Shown: positions 1 to 64,000 of the stretch, piece after piece
How the letters are laid out: the number at the start of each line of letters is the position of its first letter
Numbering within the stretch: the first letter of the stretch is position 1
DNA from: Glandiceps talaboti
Lineage: Eukaryota; Hemichordata; Enteropneusta; Spengelidae
Assembly: GCF_964340395.1 (NCBI RefSeq)
Contig: NC_135561.1
Span: 19,703,740 to 19,767,739 of the forward strand
DNA: 64,000 nucleotides
Reading direction: 5' to 3'
Position numbers and translations under genes: made by a program
The notes under the pieces: model-generated
Database searches by the model: none
What the model saw: the letters and a program-made list of their open reading frames with translations, nothing else
Told to the model about the DNA's origin: nothing

Positions 1-960
1 ATAGCAGTGTCCCACTCGTCTACAAGCCATGCCCCACCATACGCATAATGTGTGTAAAATATTAGCGACATTTCAACAGAATATGATGTACGTAATTAGA
101 GTGAGGTTGCATTTCCATGATGACACCTAATTGTGGATTCATGTGAGCTGATGGCATGATTTAAATATGTCTTATTATGTATTCGACCAATAACGGTCCA
201 TACAGGAATGTCATTCAAGACCAATGGGACACAGCTATCATTGTAGACAAGGTAGGACAGTGAAATTCAAAATCAAATGCCAGTTAGGATAGCATATAGA
301 GTGGTAGCAGTAGTTGTTTGAGTCTACAGGTAGGTTAGACAGTTTCTAGCTAGGAGGACAACATGGAAATGTCACAGTAGGATACTGCTATTCTTTAAAA
401 ATGTAATGATTCTTTATACCCCAAAATATGTACAGTTAACAGATTTTAGTCAATACTGTCTATCTCGCTACAAAATTACTTTTAAATTACTTTTTAAAAA
501 ACTTGATATGTTTTTGACCTCACATCATTTGATAAAATCAGACAAATTTATATAAAAGCAATAAAGTTATAGATCATCTCATAATAAATATCTGGCAGAA
601 ATTATAACAAAAAAAATTAGCATAGATTATTGACTTAATTTTCATACTTTTAAAAAATTCTTCAGAAAACCAAATTGTAGTAATTTGTAAACCATGTTTA
701 TATTAGTCATCAAAACATATTTTGAAAGTTTGAAATTTTTGCTGGAAATAATAGACTTTAAAAATTGCGGTTTTGATTTGATTATGGAATGTGTAAAAAT
801 AAAAAACTTTTACTTCATATGTTATTGCAGTAACTAGCTTTTCAGGTGGTGATTATTTGTAATAAGGCTCCTATATAGCTGGCACTTTAAAAGCCCTCTT
901 TTTGGTTCAACATTGTTTTATCAAAATGCAAACAATTCTGTCATTGGCTACCATTTAGGG
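1..960. other. Sequence 3' of the gene, nothing recognised
   Basis: AT-rich, with no protein signature on either strand. I saw no clear minus-strand AATAAA close to the stop, so the 3' end of the transcript is undefined. Confidence 0.5.
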
Positions 961-1369
961 ACATCACTAACTTCAAAAGCTGTTGTCTTATTGGCTAATT
1001 CTTGGAAGCATGGTCATCACTGCAACTTTATAAGACTGTTTCTTATTGGCCACTTAACAGTGGCATTCTTGACATTATAAAAGAGAAGCTGATTGGCTGC
1101 TACTTGATGACATCATTGCCAATGTCTTATTGGCTACATTCCTGTGATATCATCACCTTAACCTTTAAAGGTCAGTGCCCATTGGCTATATTCTTGTGAC
1201 ATCATCACTAAGACATGTCAAAGGTAACATCACTGCCATAAGTTTCAATGGTTAATGTCTATTGACTATCATCTTGTGACATCATTGACATAACACATCA
1301 AAGGTCGATGGTGATTGGCTACCTTCTTATGACATCACAATAACACATCAAAAGGTCAGTGTTGATTGG

Positions 1370-1395
<26 letters not shown>
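961..1395. repeat. Diverged tandem repeat of about 60 bp over the stop codon
   Basis: At least six loose copies of a unit containing ATTGGCTAC, then TTGTGACATCA, then TCAAAGGTCAGTG. The last copy overlaps the end of the coding sequence and provides the codons for VTSR and the stop. Confidence 0.75.
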
Positions 1396-63268
<61,873 letters not shown>

Positions 63269-63839
63269 CTGTGTAGAGACACAATATTGATTCAGGGTTA
63301 ATTAGGCATATACTTATTTGACGGAACGATTCATCATCCTTGGCGTTCATGTTTGGTGGCAACCATTTTAAAGTGGCCATATGGATGACAAATGGATATT
63401 TATTTTGGGATTTTTAATTCATAAAACAATTTTACTGTGTTTTCCTACTAAAAATACAATGTGGAACAGCATCAACCAAGTACGTGCTTGTAACTCAATA
63501 GAATTACAAAAAGCTAAAATCTGTGTAAAAGTTTGTTATTGTACAATGTAGTACAATAACAAACAAATTGTGAATGTTTTGCAATTTATCGAGTTATAAA
63601 CATGGACTTAGTGTATGCCGTTTCACATTGTTTTTTCAAGTATAGAAGCATAGTACTTTGTAGAGATGTTTTATGAATTAAAAATCCAAAATGACAACCC
63701 ATTTGTCATTAATATTGCTACTTAAGTTTGGGAAAAATCATATGAGGTTGATTTCTTACATAAATTACAAATAAATGAAGTGACTGTACCACAGACTTTT
63801 ATACCAATTATTCTTATCTAAAAAGCATCTAAACTGGTA

Positions 63840-64000
63840 ACATTCTTGCTAGCAAGCAAGAGTACAGATGGTGGGACCTACAGCTTTATCTCTCGGCTAC
63901 TGTATTTTGTAAAGAGGTGAGGTTTTTTCCTGGGGAAAACCTACATTGTTCGTAGAGTCAAACTGAACGACACTCTTCTGACTTACAGCGTGGTAAATTT
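63840..64000 (-). mobile_element. SINE copy running off the window
   Basis: GGGGAAAACCTACATTGTTCG, then TAGAGTCAAACTGAACGACA and CTTACAGCGTGGT, match 6236-6297. The tRNA-like head would lie past 64000. Confidence 0.55.

Overview
This window is animal (eukaryotic) genomic DNA. It is AT-rich, its genes are split by GT-AG introns, and its introns are full of SINEs, MITE-like inverted-repeat elements and minisatellites. A 2A-like peptide fused to a transposon-type peptidase fragment, and the general repeat style, fit a marine invertebrate such as a deuterostome or lophotrochozoan. I cannot name the species.

Almost the whole window is one minus-strand gene. I could thread 45 consecutive coding exons from 63268 down to a TAG stop at 1370-1372. 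Their lengths add to 14,993 nt. After the two leading bases of a split codon this leaves exactly 4,997 codons including the stop, and every junction I checked keeps frame and completes the domain it interrupts. The 5' end (signal peptide, first EGF repeats) lies beyond the right edge.

Protein layout, N to C: about 58 EGF-like repeats, many calcium-binding with O-glucose and O-fucose consensus sites (exons from 63268 to about 33970); a Ser/Thr/Pro mucin-like domain of about 1,400 residues with a hexapeptide VIPSTT array (about 33970-25600); then five laminin G domains separated by one or two EGF repeats (25600-1370). It ends just after the fifth LamG domain with no transmembrane segment. This is the architecture of Eyes shut/Spacemaker (EYS), the secreted matrix protein that holds open the photoreceptor extracellular space, and not of Crumbs or Notch.

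The most unusual structure is in the introns. Short duplications straddling exon-intron boundaries recur along the gene. Two have grown into arrays: 83 bp x5 at 11945-12359 and 74 bp x15 at 13343-14430. Each unit is the last 60 or 46 nt of a real coding exon plus its splice donor, followed by a 23- or 28-nt GT...AG spacer. A third array at 38735-39526 repeats a donor sequence alone. Degenerate single copies of exon ends lie next to at least seven other exons.

The 15162-19166 intron holds a broken mobile-element gene. A plus-strand piece carries a perfect 2A motif and the start of a cysteine-peptidase-like domain. Head to head with it, a minus-strand piece carries the Asp-x-His end of the same kind of domain.
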